Shown one piece after another: positions 44,764-54,125 of a stretch of DNA of 64,000 nucleotides (position 1 is the first letter of the stretch; the number at the start of each line of letters is the position of its first letter). Both the position numbers and the translations under genes were made by a program. This DNA comes from Ruegeria atlantica. Its GTDB lineage: Bacteria; Pseudomonadota; Alphaproteobacteria; Rhodobacterales; Rhodobacteraceae. The notes below the pieces were generated by a model. It was not told the origin of the DNA and did no database searches. It worked only from the letters and a program-made list of their open reading frames with translations. The stretch spans positions 1 to 64,000 of the forward strand of contig NZ_CYPU01000073.1 in the NCBI RefSeq assembly GCF_001458195.1, written 5' to 3'.

Positions 44764-46383
44764 ATGACATTGAATCTTTCGATGCCCGGGCACGACGAAC
44801 TGAAGCCTCGGATCACAGTATTTGGCGTTGGTGGTGCAGGCGGCAACGCTGTCAACAACATGATTGAGAAACAGCTGGACGGCGTCGATTTTGTGGTCGC
44901 CAACACCGATGCGCAGGCACTGCAACAAAGCCAGTCCTCGGCACGGGTTCAACTGGGCGTGAAAGTCACCGAAGGTCTGGGGGCAGGGGCCCGTCCGACC
45001 GTGGGTGCGGCAGCAGCCGAAGAAAGCATTGAACAGATCGTTGATCACCTGGCTGGCGCGCATATGTGCTTCATCACCGCCGGTATGGGCGGCGGCACCG
45101 GGACGGGTGCGGCCCCGATTATCGCGCAAGCTGCGCGGGAACTAGGCGTTCTGACCGTTGGCGTTGTAACCAAGCCCTTCCAGTTTGAGGGTGCCAAGCG
45201 GATGCGTCAGGCCGAAGACGGCGTTGAGATGCTGCAAAAGGTCGTCGACACTCTGATTATCATCCCGAACCAGAACCTGTTCCGTCTGGCCAACGAAAAG
45301 ACCACCTTTACCGAGGCGTTCTCGATGGCGGACGATGTTCTCTATCAGGGCGTTAAAGGGGTGACCGATCTGATGGTCCGTCCGGGCCTGATCAACCTCG
45401 ACTTTGCAGACGTTCGCGCCGTGATGGACGAGATGGGCAAAGCGATGATGGGAACGGGCGAGGCCACCGGCGAAGATCGCGCGGTTCAGGCCGCCGAGAA
45501 GGCGATCGCCAACCCGCTGCTGGACGAAATCAGCCTCAAGGGTGCCAAGGGCGTTCTGATCAACATCACCGGCTCGCACGACCTGACCCTGTTCGAACTG
45601 GACGAAGCCGCTAACCGCATCCGCGAAGAAGTGGACCCCGAGGCGAACATCATCGTTGGTTCGACTCTGGATACCGTGATGGAAGGCGGCATGCGCGTAT
45701 CGGTTGTAGCGACCGGTATCGATGCCAGTGAAAAGCAGGAAGATGTCCCCGTCGCGCGCCGTTCAATGTCGGCACCGCTGACCCGCACCGTTTCGGCAGA
45801 AGAGTCGGTGCAGGAAGAGGCTCCGGTTGCTGCGGAAGTCGCTGAGCACGCGCCGCAACAAGATATGATCCGCGAACCCTCGCTGTTTGAAGCGCCGGAA
45901 GAGCCTGCACAGCCGCAGTTCCAGTCGCGCGCCCGGCAGGATGATGATGGTCTGCCTCCGCCGGCCTATCAGCCGCGCGTTGCCGAATTCGAGCCGACCC
46001 CCGAACCGGTTGAGCCTGCGTCCGAAAACTATGTCGCGCCGCAGCCTCAACCGGCAGCGGGAACACCGTCGCCCGAGGCGCTGCAGCGCTTGCAGGCCGC
46101 CGTTCAGAACGTTCCGCCGTCCGAGCGGAGCCCTTCGATGGCCCGCCCTGCAACGCCGCAGCCAACCCCTGTACCGCAGGAAGAAGCGCATGATCGTCCC
46201 CGGTTTGGCTTTAACCGATTGATCGACCGGATGACCGGTCACGCGGCAGATACTCCGGCGCAACCACCGCGTCAGCAGCCCGTTATGCGCCAATCTGACG
46301 CTACGGCACCTGCACGGGATGAGGTCGACCCCGAACAGGACCGGATCGAAATTCCAGCCTTTTTGCGGCGCCAGGCCAACTGA
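44764..46383 (+). CDS. ftsZ: Cell division GTPase FtsZ
   Basis: 539 residues, tubulin homologue that forms the Z ring. GTP site [17 protein letters not shown] and [11 protein letters not shown] (residues 108-118), [11 protein letters not shown] (T7 region), then a long disordered Pro/Gln/Glu-rich linker (about residues 325-525), and the conserved C-terminal peptide [14 protein letters not shown] that binds FtsA. The long linker is usual in Rhodobacterales. Followed by a strong terminator, so it ends the main division unit. Confidence 0.97.
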   Translation: MTLNLSMPGHDELKPRITVFGVGGAGGNAVNNMIEKQLDGVDFVVANTDAQALQQSQSSARVQLGVKVTEGLGAGARPTVGAAAAEESIEQIVDHLAGAHMCFITAGMGGGTGTGAAPIIAQAARELGVLTVGVVTKPFQFEGAKRMRQAEDGVEMLQKVVDTLIIIPNQNLFRLANEKTTFTEAFSMADDVLYQGVKGVTDLMVRPGLINLDFADVRAVMDEMGKAMMGTGEATGEDRAVQAAEKAIANPLLDEISLKGAKGVLINITGSHDLTLFELDEAANRIREEVDPEANIIVGSTLDTVMEGGMRVSVVATGIDASEKQEDVPVARRSMSAPLTRTVSAEESVQEEAPVAAEVAEHAPQQDMIREPSLFEAPEEPAQPQFQSRARQDDDGLPPPAYQPRVAEFEPTPEPVEPASENYVAPQPQPAAGTPSPEALQRLQAAVQNVPPSERSPSMARPATPQPTPVPQEEAHDRPRFGFNRLIDRMTGHAADTPAQPPRQQPVMRQSDATAPARDEVDPEQDRIEIPAFLRRQAN

Positions 46384-46407
46384 TCGCGGTAACAAAATGA
46401 ATGCAGA

Positions 46408-46433
46408 GGGTCGCCAAATGGCGACCCTTTTCT
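46408..46433 (+). terminator. Intrinsic terminator after ftsZ
   Basis: GGGTCGCC-AAAT-GGCGACCC stem followed by TTTTCTTTTGTTTT. It lies 25 bases after the ftsZ stop. Confidence 0.92.
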
Positions 46434-46596
46434 TTTGTTTTACAGATGTTTAAGGAAGTGTGAGCAGGGATTTGCCGATCTGTCACATACATGTTTCATT
46501 CGGTTGCAAAGAGTGAGTTGAGCCTTGACGCCGCCTTCCTTAACTGAGTGTCCAACACGGCCAAACGAGGCCGGACACCACTCTTCGAGGTTCACC

Positions 46597-47517
46597 TTGC
46601 AACATACGCTCAAATCTCCGGTCACGTTTACAGGCGTCGGACTGCATAGCGGTAAGCCTGCGACGATGGTCCTGAAACCGGCGGCCGCCGGTCACGGCAT
46701 CTGGTTCAAACGGACGGATATTGAGCTGGGCAATGCCCTTGTCCCTGCGATCTATGACGTGGTCGAGCGCACCCCGTTGTGCACCCGCCTGATCAACGAC
46801 GCAGGTGTGTCTGTGTCTACGGTTGAGCACATCATGGCCGCGTTGGCCGGTTGCGGAATACATAACGCGCTGATCGAAATTGATGGTCCCGAAGTTCCGA
46901 TCATGGACGGGTCTTCGATTGATTTCGTTCGCGGTATCATGGCGAAGGGCGTGCGTCGCCAAGCCAGCCCGGTTCTGGCCTATGAGGTTCTTAAGCCGGT
47001 GACCGCTGCGCGCGAAGGTGCCAGCGCATCGATTGCGCCTGCAAATGGTCTGATCATCGATTTCCATATCGACTTCGAAGACGGTGCCATCGGCAGCCAG
47101 ACCAAGACACTTGATATGCGCAACGGCTCGTTCGCACGTGAGCTGTGTGACTGCCGGACGTTCTGTCGCCGTACTGATGTTGAGGCGATGCGCGAAAACG
47201 GGCTGGCTTTGGGCGGTACGCTGGAAAATGCCGTCGTTGTTCAGGGTGATGAAGTCCTTACCCCGGGTGGTTTCCGCCACGCGGATGAGGCTGTGCGTCA
47301 CAAGATGCTGGACGCCCTTGGTGACTTGTATTTGGCAGGCGGTCCGATCTTTGGTCACTTTACCGGTGACAAATCCGGGCATGCAATGACCAATACTCTG
47401 CTGCGCAAGCTGTTCGAAACACCGGGTGCCGTCCGTCCGGTCCTGTGTACGCCCGAACAGGCAGCCCGCCTTCCGGGGCAGGGCCTGGTCCGGGACGAAA
47501 TCCCCGAAGTCGCCTGA
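46597..47517 (+). CDS. lpxC: UDP-3-O-acyl-N-acetylglucosamine deacetylase LpxC
   Basis: 306 residues, zinc amidase, committed step of lipid A synthesis. QHTLKSPVTFTGVGLHSGKPA opens the family. Zinc His in STVEHIMAALAGCGIHNAL and in HKMLDALGDLYLAGGPIFGHF; active-site GHFTGDKSGHAMTN. The TTG at 46597 is chosen because it is preceded by CGAGG and matches the usual N-terminus; an upstream in-frame TTG (46525) would add 24 unconserved residues. Confidence 0.93.
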   Translation: MQHTLKSPVTFTGVGLHSGKPATMVLKPAAAGHGIWFKRTDIELGNALVPAIYDVVERTPLCTRLINDAGVSVSTVEHIMAALAGCGIHNALIEIDGPEVPIMDGSSIDFVRGIMAKGVRRQASPVLAYEVLKPVTAAREGASASIAPANGLIIDFHIDFEDGAIGSQTKTLDMRNGSFARELCDCRTFCRRTDVEAMRENGLALGGTLENAVVVQGDEVLTPGGFRHADEAVRHKMLDALGDLYLAGGPIFGHFTGDKSGHAMTNTLLRKLFETPGAVRPVLCTPEQAARLPGQGLVRDEIPEVA

Positions 47518-47644
47518 TTGGATCAACTCTGTCGACAATTCCGCGAACGGGCGCATAAGACGTTTTGCACCGGAATTTTATGTGCTAGACCTTGGCCTAA
47601 ATCGGGGCTTAACCCCGTCAAGTAATACGACAAGGATAGGCGGA

Positions 47645-48487
47645 ATGGTTGGCAGCAAAGCGGCAGTCAGGTTCGCAGGCGCGATTCTTCTGACAGCAGT
47701 TTTGACGGCGTGCGCTGGAAAAGGCGCAGACCGCAATCAGAACCTGGAAGGGTTCACTCCTGAACAGATTTTCACGCGCGGCGAATATGAGCTGTCGCAG
47801 AATCGTTCGGACGATGCGGCGTGGTATTTTTCAGAAGTTGAACGTCTGTATCCGTATTCCGATTGGGCCAAGCGCGCGCTGATCATGCAGGCGTTCTCAT
47901 ACCACTCGGACAAAAACTACGAAGAGAGCCGAGGCGCCGCACAACGGTACATCGACTTTTACCCGACGGACGAAGATGCGGCTTATGCCCAATATCTTCT
48001 GGCGCTCAGCTATTATGACCAGATTGACGAGGTCGGGCGCGATCAGGGCCTGACTTTTCAGGCGTTGCAATCGCTGCGCACAGTGATCGAGGTCTATCCG
48101 GATAGCGAATACGCGACCTCTGCGGTGTTGAAATTCGATCTGGCATTTGACCATCTGGCTGGCAAAGAGATGGAAATTGGACGCTATTATCTGCGCCAGG
48201 ACCATTATACCGCAGCCATCAACCGGTTCCGTGTGGTGGTTGAAGATTTCCAGACCACATCTCATACCGCCGAAGCTCTGTACCGCTTGATTGAAGCCTA
48301 TCTGGCACTGGGTCTTGCGGATGAGGCACAGTCGGCAGGGGCCATTCTTGGGTACAACTATCAATCGTCCGAATGGTACGATGCGGGCTATTCGTTGCTG
48401 ACGTCACGCGGGTTGGATCTCAAGAGCCGTGGCAACAACTGGCTCAGCACGATCTACCGTCAGACCGTCAAAGGTGAGTGGTTGTAA
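47645..48487 (+). CDS. bamD: Outer membrane assembly lipoprotein BamD
   Basis: 280 residues. Signal peptide with lipobox VLTAC; TPR-type helices (FTRGEYELSQNRSDDAAWYFSEVERLYP, YEESRGAAQRYIDFYPTDEDAAYAQYLLALSYYDQI, YYLRQDHYTAAINRFRVVVEDFQTTSHTAEALYRLIEAYLALG) as in BamD/ComL. It acts in the BAM complex on outer-membrane beta-barrels. The usual alphaproteobacterial order lpxC-bamD-recN is kept. Confidence 0.93.
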   Translation: MVGSKAAVRFAGAILLTAVLTACAGKGADRNQNLEGFTPEQIFTRGEYELSQNRSDDAAWYFSEVERLYPYSDWAKRALIMQAFSYHSDKNYEESRGAAQRYIDFYPTDEDAAYAQYLLALSYYDQIDEVGRDQGLTFQALQSLRTVIEVYPDSEYATSAVLKFDLAFDHLAGKEMEIGRYYLRQDHYTAAINRFRVVVEDFQTTSHTAEALYRLIEAYLALGLADEAQSAGAILGYNYQSSEWYDAGYSLLTSRGLDLKSRGNNWLSTIYRQTVKGEWL

Positions 48488-48522
48488 TCGCCATGGCCAA
48501 TGGGGTGGGACGCTAAGACCCG

Positions 48523-50172
48523 ATGCTGCGCGCCCTCGATATCCGTGACATGCTGATCATCGACCGGCTGGAACTGACGTTTCAGCCGGGCCTGAATGCG
48601 TTGACTGGTGAAACCGGTGCGGGCAAGTCGATTCTTCTGGATTCGCTAGGGTTTGTTCTGGGCTGGCGTGGCCGGGCTGAACTGGTCCGTCAGGGTGCCG
48701 CCCAGGGTGAAGTCGTGGCAGAGTTCGAATTAGACGAAGACCATCCTGCACATGCAATTCTGGCCGAGGCGGGCCTGCCCGGGGGAGAGGAACTGATCCT
48801 GCGGCGGGTGAATACGGCCGAGGGGCGCAAAACCGCGTGGGTCAATGATCGCCGTTGTTCGGGCGAGGTACTGCGCGCATTGTCCGAGACCCTGATCGAA
48901 CTGCATGGTCAACACGATGATCGCGGCCTGTTGAACCCGCGCGGTCACCGGGCAATGCTGGATGATTACGCCGGCGCAGAACCCCAACTGGCAAAGGTGC
49001 GGTCGGCCTGGTCCGAGATGTCACGTGCGCGCAAAGCTCTTGCTCAAACGGAATCGACCCTTGCAGCGATGCGCGCGGAAGAGGAATTCCTGAGGCATTC
49101 GGTATCCGAGCTTGATCAGCTGGACCCGCAACCCGGCGAGGACGCCGAGCTCGATGCCCGCCGTCGCATGATGCAAGCGGCTGAGCGTATCCGGGATGAT
49201 GTCGCTCGGGCTTTCTCTCTGCTTGGCGGGGACGGGGCTGAAAGCGCAATGGCGGACGCTGTGCGTTGGCTCGAAGGCGTCTCGGACAATGCCGGCGGCC
49301 AATTGGAGGCACCAATCGCGGCCCTGGGGCGCGCCCTGATCGAATTGGGTGAGGCGCAGGACGGTGTCGAGGCTTGTCTGCAGAAATTGGATTTCAATCC
49401 GGCGGAATTGGAACAGGCCGAAGAACGCCTGTTCGCCATCCGCGCACTGGCTCGTAAACATGATGTTGTACCTGATGAACTGGGAACCTTTGCCGAAACT
49501 TTGCGTGATCGTTTGAGCCGGCTTGACGCTGGCGACGCAGATCTGGCCGATCAGCGGGCAGCGGTAGACGCCGCTCAGACCGCATATGACGGCGCAGCGG
49601 CCAAGCTTAGTGCGGCGCGACAGAAGGCAGCCGGACAGCTGGATGCCGCCGTGATGACCGAACTCGCCCCGTTGAAGATGGAGCGCGCTGTGTTCCAAAC
49701 CGAAGTTACAGCCGCGGATCCCGGTCCCGATGGAATTGACGCAGTAGCTTTCACAGTTGCCACCAACCCCGGCGCACCTTCTGGTCCGCTGAACAAAATC
49801 GCCTCGGGCGGCGAACTCAGTCGGTTTCTTCTGGCGCTCAAGGTCTGCCTGACCGGGGATGACAGCACGCGCACGATGATTTTTGATGAGATCGACCGGG
49901 GCGTTGGTGGTGCAACTGCCGATGCGGTCGGGCGGCGTCTGGCGTCGCTGGCGCAGGGCGGGCAGGTGCTGGTTGTGACGCACTCACCGCAGGTGGCGGC
50001 CCGCGCGGCGCATCACTGGCGGGTGCAAAAACACGTCACCGACGGGCAGACCCTTTCTACCGTTGTTCCGCTGGCCGAACCCGACCGCGTGGATGAAATT
50101 GCCCGTATGGTCGCAGGTGACACGATCACGGACGAAGCCCGCGCTGCCGCCCGGGCCCTTTTGCAGGCCTGA
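48523..50172 (+). CDS. recN: DNA repair protein RecN
   Basis: 549 residues, SMC-like ATPase for double-strand break repair. Walker A ALTGETGAGKSILLDSLGF (Lys35), Q-loop LHGQHDDRGLLNP, two coiled-coil halves (about 150-360), ABC signature GGELSRFLLALKV, Walker B TMIFDEIDRGVGG, VVTHSPQVAARA. A little shorter than in enterics, but the domain order is complete. Confidence 0.95.
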   Translation: MLRALDIRDMLIIDRLELTFQPGLNALTGETGAGKSILLDSLGFVLGWRGRAELVRQGAAQGEVVAEFELDEDHPAHAILAEAGLPGGEELILRRVNTAEGRKTAWVNDRRCSGEVLRALSETLIELHGQHDDRGLLNPRGHRAMLDDYAGAEPQLAKVRSAWSEMSRARKALAQTESTLAAMRAEEEFLRHSVSELDQLDPQPGEDAELDARRRMMQAAERIRDDVARAFSLLGGDGAESAMADAVRWLEGVSDNAGGQLEAPIAALGRALIELGEAQDGVEACLQKLDFNPAELEQAEERLFAIRALARKHDVVPDELGTFAETLRDRLSRLDAGDADLADQRAAVDAAQTAYDGAAAKLSAARQKAAGQLDAAVMTELAPLKMERAVFQTEVTAADPGPDGIDAVAFTVATNPGAPSGPLNKIASGGELSRFLLALKVCLTGDDSTRTMIFDEIDRGVGGATADAVGRRLASLAQGGQVLVVTHSPQVAARAAHHWRVQKHVTDGQTLSTVVPLAEPDRVDEIARMVAGDTITDEARAAARALLQA

Positions 50173-50272
50173 GGCAATTCTGCCGCTTTCGCGTGTTCAA
50201 TCCGTCGCGATCCCACTTTTATAAGGGCGCTCCGTGGCTTACTAAGGGGAAAGACGTGATCCCCGAGGGCCA

Positions 50273-51958
50273 ATGACCCAATCAACCCGCACTGTTCTGC
50301 GCAACCAGCTCAATCAGGCTTTGGCCGCGATCAAGGACGCTTGGCGGGTGATGCGACGGCGTGGGCCCAGCCAGATTCAATTCTGGTTCATCGCGCTGGC
50401 GATCGGGATTGCGGCAGGTTTCATGGCATTGGGGTTTCGCAAGGCGATCCGGTCGCTGCAGGCTTATGTCTATGATACGGATGACATTTTGCTGCTGCAC
50501 AGCCATGCGGAAAAGCTGCCTTGGTTTCTGATCCTGATCATTCCCATCATCGGCGGGCTAATCGTGGGCGTGATCCTGAACAAGTTCACCGACGACGGAC
50601 GCGTGCGATCCGTTGCTGACGTCATCGAAGGGGCCGCGGTGACGGATGGTCGCGTGGAAAGCAAGGCGGGTATCGCGTCGTTCTTTGCCTCGCTTGTCAC
50701 GCTCAGTACAGGCGGGTCCACGGGCCGAGAGGGGCCGGTCGTGCACATGGCTGGTGTGATCTCAACCTGGGTCAGTAACCGCATCCATGCTGATGGCATC
50801 ACCGGGCGCGACCTGTTGGGATGCGCTGTCGCCGCCGCCGTCTCGGCCAGCTTTAACTCACCGATCGCAGGTGCACTGTTCGCGCTTGAGGTCGTACTGC
50901 GCCACTTTGCAGTGCATGCGTTTGCGCCCATCGTGATCGCTTCGGTTGCGGGGACGGTAATCAACCGGCTGGAATATGGCGACGTGACCGAGTTTGTTCT
51001 GGATACGCCCGGTTCCCTGCAATTCTACGTGGAACTGCCCGCCTTTCTGCTACTTGGCCTAATCTGCGGGCTGGTTTCGCTTCTGCTGATGCGGTCGATC
51101 TTTTTTGCCGAAGATATCGGCAACCATATCCAGAACCGGCTTGCCTTGCCTGGCTGGCTGCGCCCAGCTGTTTCAGGCGCGATGTTGGGGCTGCTGGCGA
51201 TCTGGTTCCCGCATATCATCGGCGTTGGGTATGAGACGACAATCCGAGCCTTGGCTGGTGACCTGACCCTGAGTTTTGCCATCCTGTTTGCCGTGATCAA
51301 GACGGTTGCCGTGGCGATCACCATGGGCGGGCGTATGGGCGGCGGGGTGTTCTCCCCATCGCTGATGATTGGGGCGTTGACCGGGCTGGCCTTCGGCCTG
51401 ATCGCAACCGGGCTACTGCCAGATGTGTCTGGCACCCATACGCTTTATGCCTTTGCCGGAATGGGGGCCGTTGCTGCCGCGGTTCTGGGCGCACCGATTT
51501 CGACCACGATGATTGTCTTTGAACTGACCGGAGACTGGCAAATCGGCCTGGCTGTGATGGTTTCGGTGTCGATGTCGACAGCGCTGGCCTCGCGTCTTGT
51601 GGATCGATCCTTCTTCTTGACCCAACTGGAACGTCGTAACGTGCATCTGGCCGCCGGGCCGCAAGCCTATCTGCTGGCAATGCTGCGAACCGGGGCGGTC
51701 ATGCGCCCCTTGGGCGACTCGCGTTCGATCACGAAAGAACATGCGGTCGAATTGATCGAACAAGGGCTGTGTGTTCAGGCCAGCGCCACGCTAGAGGCCG
51801 CGATGCCCTATTTCGACAGGGATGACATCCCCTGTATTCCGGTGGTGATTGTCGAAGAAGACGGCAGTGAAAACCCGGTCGGAGCGCTTTACCACGTCGA
51901 TGCACTGAAGGCGTATAACCGCGCCTTGGCTGCCACTGCGGCTGAAGAGCACTCTTAG
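50273..51958 (+). CDS. ClC-family chloride channel/transporter
   Basis: 561 residues with about 10-12 TM helices. The three selectivity motifs are present: GSTGREGPVVHM (gating Glu148-equivalent in GREGP), GGRMGGGVFSPSLMIGAL, and the serine-loop region around GKAGI. The C-terminal 85 residues (VMRPLGDSRSITKEHAVELI ... VGALYHVDALKAYNRAL) resemble a single CBS-type domain. Whether it is a channel or Cl-/H+ antiporter is not decided by the motifs read here. The stop overlaps that of the convergent DUF3179 gene. Confidence 0.9.
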   Translation: MTQSTRTVLRNQLNQALAAIKDAWRVMRRRGPSQIQFWFIALAIGIAAGFMALGFRKAIRSLQAYVYDTDDILLLHSHAEKLPWFLILIIPIIGGLIVGVILNKFTDDGRVRSVADVIEGAAVTDGRVESKAGIASFFASLVTLSTGGSTGREGPVVHMAGVISTWVSNRIHADGITGRDLLGCAVAAAVSASFNSPIAGALFALEVVLRHFAVHAFAPIVIASVAGTVINRLEYGDVTEFVLDTPGSLQFYVELPAFLLLGLICGLVSLLLMRSIFFAEDIGNHIQNRLALPGWLRPAVSGAMLGLLAIWFPHIIGVGYETTIRALAGDLTLSFAILFAVIKTVAVAITMGGRMGGGVFSPSLMIGALTGLAFGLIATGLLPDVSGTHTLYAFAGMGAVAAAVLGAPISTTMIVFELTGDWQIGLAVMVSVSMSTALASRLVDRSFFLTQLERRNVHLAAGPQAYLLAMLRTGAVMRPLGDSRSITKEHAVELIEQGLCVQASATLEAAMPYFDRDDIPCIPVVIVEEDGSENPVGALYHVDALKAYNRALAATAAEEHS

Positions 51959-53322
51959 CGTTTATACACTGTTGCGGTATCGCCAAGGTAGTTGTCCCAA
52001 GCAAACCAGTACGAAATATGGCCTGCGACCCGGGGCAATTCCGCGCCTCCTGGTCCAATCAGCGCCTCTTCGGTCATGGTCCACTTTTGACCCGTTTCAT
52101 CCACCAAATCGCTGCCCGACGCAGCGAACTTGTGGGATGCGCGTTCATAGGCCCGCACTGCGCGCTTCTCGTCGTTTCCGATAAGCACCAGCGGCCGGTT
52201 GGCGATGGCGTCATTGATTACCCGGCTCCTGCCGAACGCATCCAGCGGCCATGCTCGCGCCGCACCAAATTGACGGATGGCGAAAACATAGTCTTTCTGC
52301 CTGTGGCTGGACTGATCGACCAGCGCCGGGAACATCAATTCGGAAGAAGCGAAATACTCCCGATACACGACACCCGATCCATAATTCCGCCGGTGACCGG
52401 TGTTCATTGAAAGGACCTTCGTCTTGGGGTGAGATGTTTTCCAGCTTTGCCAAGTGGTGATGACCACCGGGCGTTGTTTCAGTTCGATACCGCTGCCGAC
52501 AAGCGCGCCAACAACAGGCTTGCCGGTGTATTGGTTCCACAGGGAATGCGTCTGACGATCGAACATCAGTTTGTTGGATCTGTACAGAAACCCGGATGAG
52601 CCGAAGATAAGCGGTTTGCTGCGATCCGGCACTTGCGTTTCAAACAGTATGCCTGAACCACACAGTGTGCAGTAGGCCAAGGCAACCGGAACCCCGCCAA
52701 TCACCTCATTGAACATTTCATGCCAGCCCATGATCCACAGCGGGTAAGCCCGTTCGTCCCCGTTGATCGAAACGCCAAAGACCAGGTCATCGTCCTTAAG
52801 GTAATCTGCGCGCGCGGCGGGGATCAGCGCCGGATTGTCCAGCGATGGAATACCGTCCTTGTTCACACCACCCCACGCGATCTCTTCAAGACGGATCTTC
52901 ATTTTGTCGCGCTGCAAGTACTTTGGCTTCAGGAAGGCATCGAAATTCGTATCTATCCCCAGGAGAACCTCGCGTTTGAACGGGATGAGCGAGGGGTGCG
53001 GCACGATTTGCGGGTTCTTTTCCTGCCACAACATCCAGTCAAACCAGTCTTGGCCGATACTCTCGCCGGTCAGCGTCTGCATAACCTGCGCGATGTCACC
53101 GCTGCGACGTCTGGCGTATCGCATCCCCGTCAGCAAAGCAGGCACCACATCTGGGTTGCCGCGTTGCACGAGAAAGGCCATGCCTTGCTCAAACTCCGCG
53201 TTGCTTCTGAACAAGGTGGAACGCACAGCATCCAGCACGGGGTCATGTTGCGCGGACAATGCGCCAGGCAACAAGAGCACGGTCCCCAATGATCCTGCGA
53301 AACTGCGACGGGTAAGTGACAT
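51955..53322 (-). CDS. Tat-exported DUF3179 domain protein
   Basis: 455 residues. N-terminal twin-arginine signal (SLTRRSFAGSLGTVLLLPGALSA), so it is folded before export. The DUF3179 part is visible as YLKDDDLVFGVSINGDERAYPLWIMGWHEMFNEVIGGVPVALAYCTLCGSG (with the CxxC typical of the family), FLYRSNKLMFDRQTHSLWNQYTGKPVVG, and TKVLSMNTGHRRNYG. The CTLC pair may bind a metal or form a disulphide. Function unproven. The start is placed at the Tat signal. Confidence 0.85.
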   Translation of the reverse strand: MSLTRRSFAGSLGTVLLLPGALSAQHDPVLDAVRSTLFRSNAEFEQGMAFLVQRGNPDVVPALLTGMRYARRRSGDIAQVMQTLTGESIGQDWFDWMLWQEKNPQIVPHPSLIPFKREVLLGIDTNFDAFLKPKYLQRDKMKIRLEEIAWGGVNKDGIPSLDNPALIPAARADYLKDDDLVFGVSINGDERAYPLWIMGWHEMFNEVIGGVPVALAYCTLCGSGILFETQVPDRSKPLIFGSSGFLYRSNKLMFDRQTHSLWNQYTGKPVVGALVGSGIELKQRPVVITTWQSWKTSHPKTKVLSMNTGHRRNYGSGVVYREYFASSELMFPALVDQSSHRQKDYVFAIRQFGAARAWPLDAFGRSRVINDAIANRPLVLIGNDEKRAVRAYERASHKFAASGSDLVDETGQKWTMTEEALIGPGGAELPRVAGHISYWFAWDNYLGDTATVYKR

Positions 53323-53718
53323 GGCATCCTCTGGACGGTGTTTGGTGGCATTGTGCACTCTTGATGCCTCACATGCATGCAACAGCCCCGTGATTGGATC
53401 GTGATCAAGCCCTGTCAGTTGCGAGCGCGCTGTTGAACTACCAACGAAGACTATCTGCTTGTATGTTTTCGTGAATTTTTCTGGTTAGTCTCATCCAAAA
53501 ATTGTCACAGGTTTTTTTGTCACGATGCCAAGAAACGATAATTCTTGCTATGGGTTCGAATACCTGGCCATGCCAAGGCGGCCCGGCCAGGTATTTCTTT
53601 GTCGCGTACGAACGGAAGCAGCCCGCCTCAGATCATTGACATCCATGGCACAGGCCTATGGGCGTGTGCGTCACGACATGGCCGCGACCGAGCGGGTCAG
53701 AGAGGCCATCTGAGGGAT
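53323..53718. other. Intergenic stretch with a strong hairpin
   Basis: About 400 bases upstream of the DUF3179 gene and downstream of DUF427. The main feature is an 11-bp perfect stem (AATACCTGGCC / GGCCAGGTATT, 53559-53595) followed by TCTTT on the plus strand, a terminator-like shape though no plus-strand gene precedes it closely. A TTTTTTT tract lies before it at 53511-53517. No credible protein gene or tRNA is seen. Confidence 0.5.
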
Positions 53719-54060
53719 TTAAATCTGTTCGACCTTAACGGAATCGACGCGGTAAAACGCGACATAACCCTTGATCTCGGCCATTGCGGCGACCGGATCC
53801 TCATAGCTCCACGCTGCGTTTTCGGTCACCGATGATTTATTGACGATTGAGAAATGCGTCGCATCGCCTTTGTGCGGGCAGTGCGTAACCTTTTCTGTAC
53901 GGTCCAGAAATGCCATTCCGATATCGGCGCGAGGGAAATAGATCACCGGCTCCAGATCACCTTCCAGCAGCTCCAGCGCATTCATGCTCTCTCCGAGAAC
54001 GGCGCCCCCGGAACGAACGCTCCATTTACCAGCTGCTTTGCGGATCGTTATGTCTGTCAT
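53719..54060 (-). CDS. DUF427 domain protein
   Basis: 113 residues matching DUF427: GKWSVRSGGAVLGESMNALELLEGDLEPVIYFPRADIGMAFLDRTEKVTHCPHKGDATHFSI, ENAAWSYEDPVAAMAEIKGYVAFYRVDSVKVE. A small beta-rich fold of unknown biochemical role, cytoplasmic. It lies in the same direction as, and 65 bases after, the aminopeptidase gene. Confidence 0.9.
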   Translation of the reverse strand: MTDITIRKAAGKWSVRSGGAVLGESMNALELLEGDLEPVIYFPRADIGMAFLDRTEKVTHCPHKGDATHFSIVNKSSVTENAAWSYEDPVAAMAEIKGYVAFYRVDSVKVEQI

Positions 54061-54125
54061 CTCTGCTTCTTCCCTCGTCTTCAGTACGGATCACTCCTCT
54101 GCCCGGTTTATGTGACAGTCCGGTG

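Noticed and set aside
46525..46596. Longer N-terminus for LpxC
   Set aside because: The 24 added residues (MTPPSLTECPTR...) do not fit the family, whose members start about at QTTLKSxVTFTGVGLHSG; the internal TTG has a better SD.
53521..53600. Possible tRNA: GGGTTCGAATACC looks like a T-arm
   Set aside because: No acceptor, D or anticodon arm could be paired around it; the sequence is explained by the 11-bp hairpin that follows.
53525..53713. 62-codon plus-strand frame between the DUF3179 and DUF427 genes
   Set aside because: No Shine-Dalgarno before the ATG, and its middle is the perfect hairpin; no protein-like segments.
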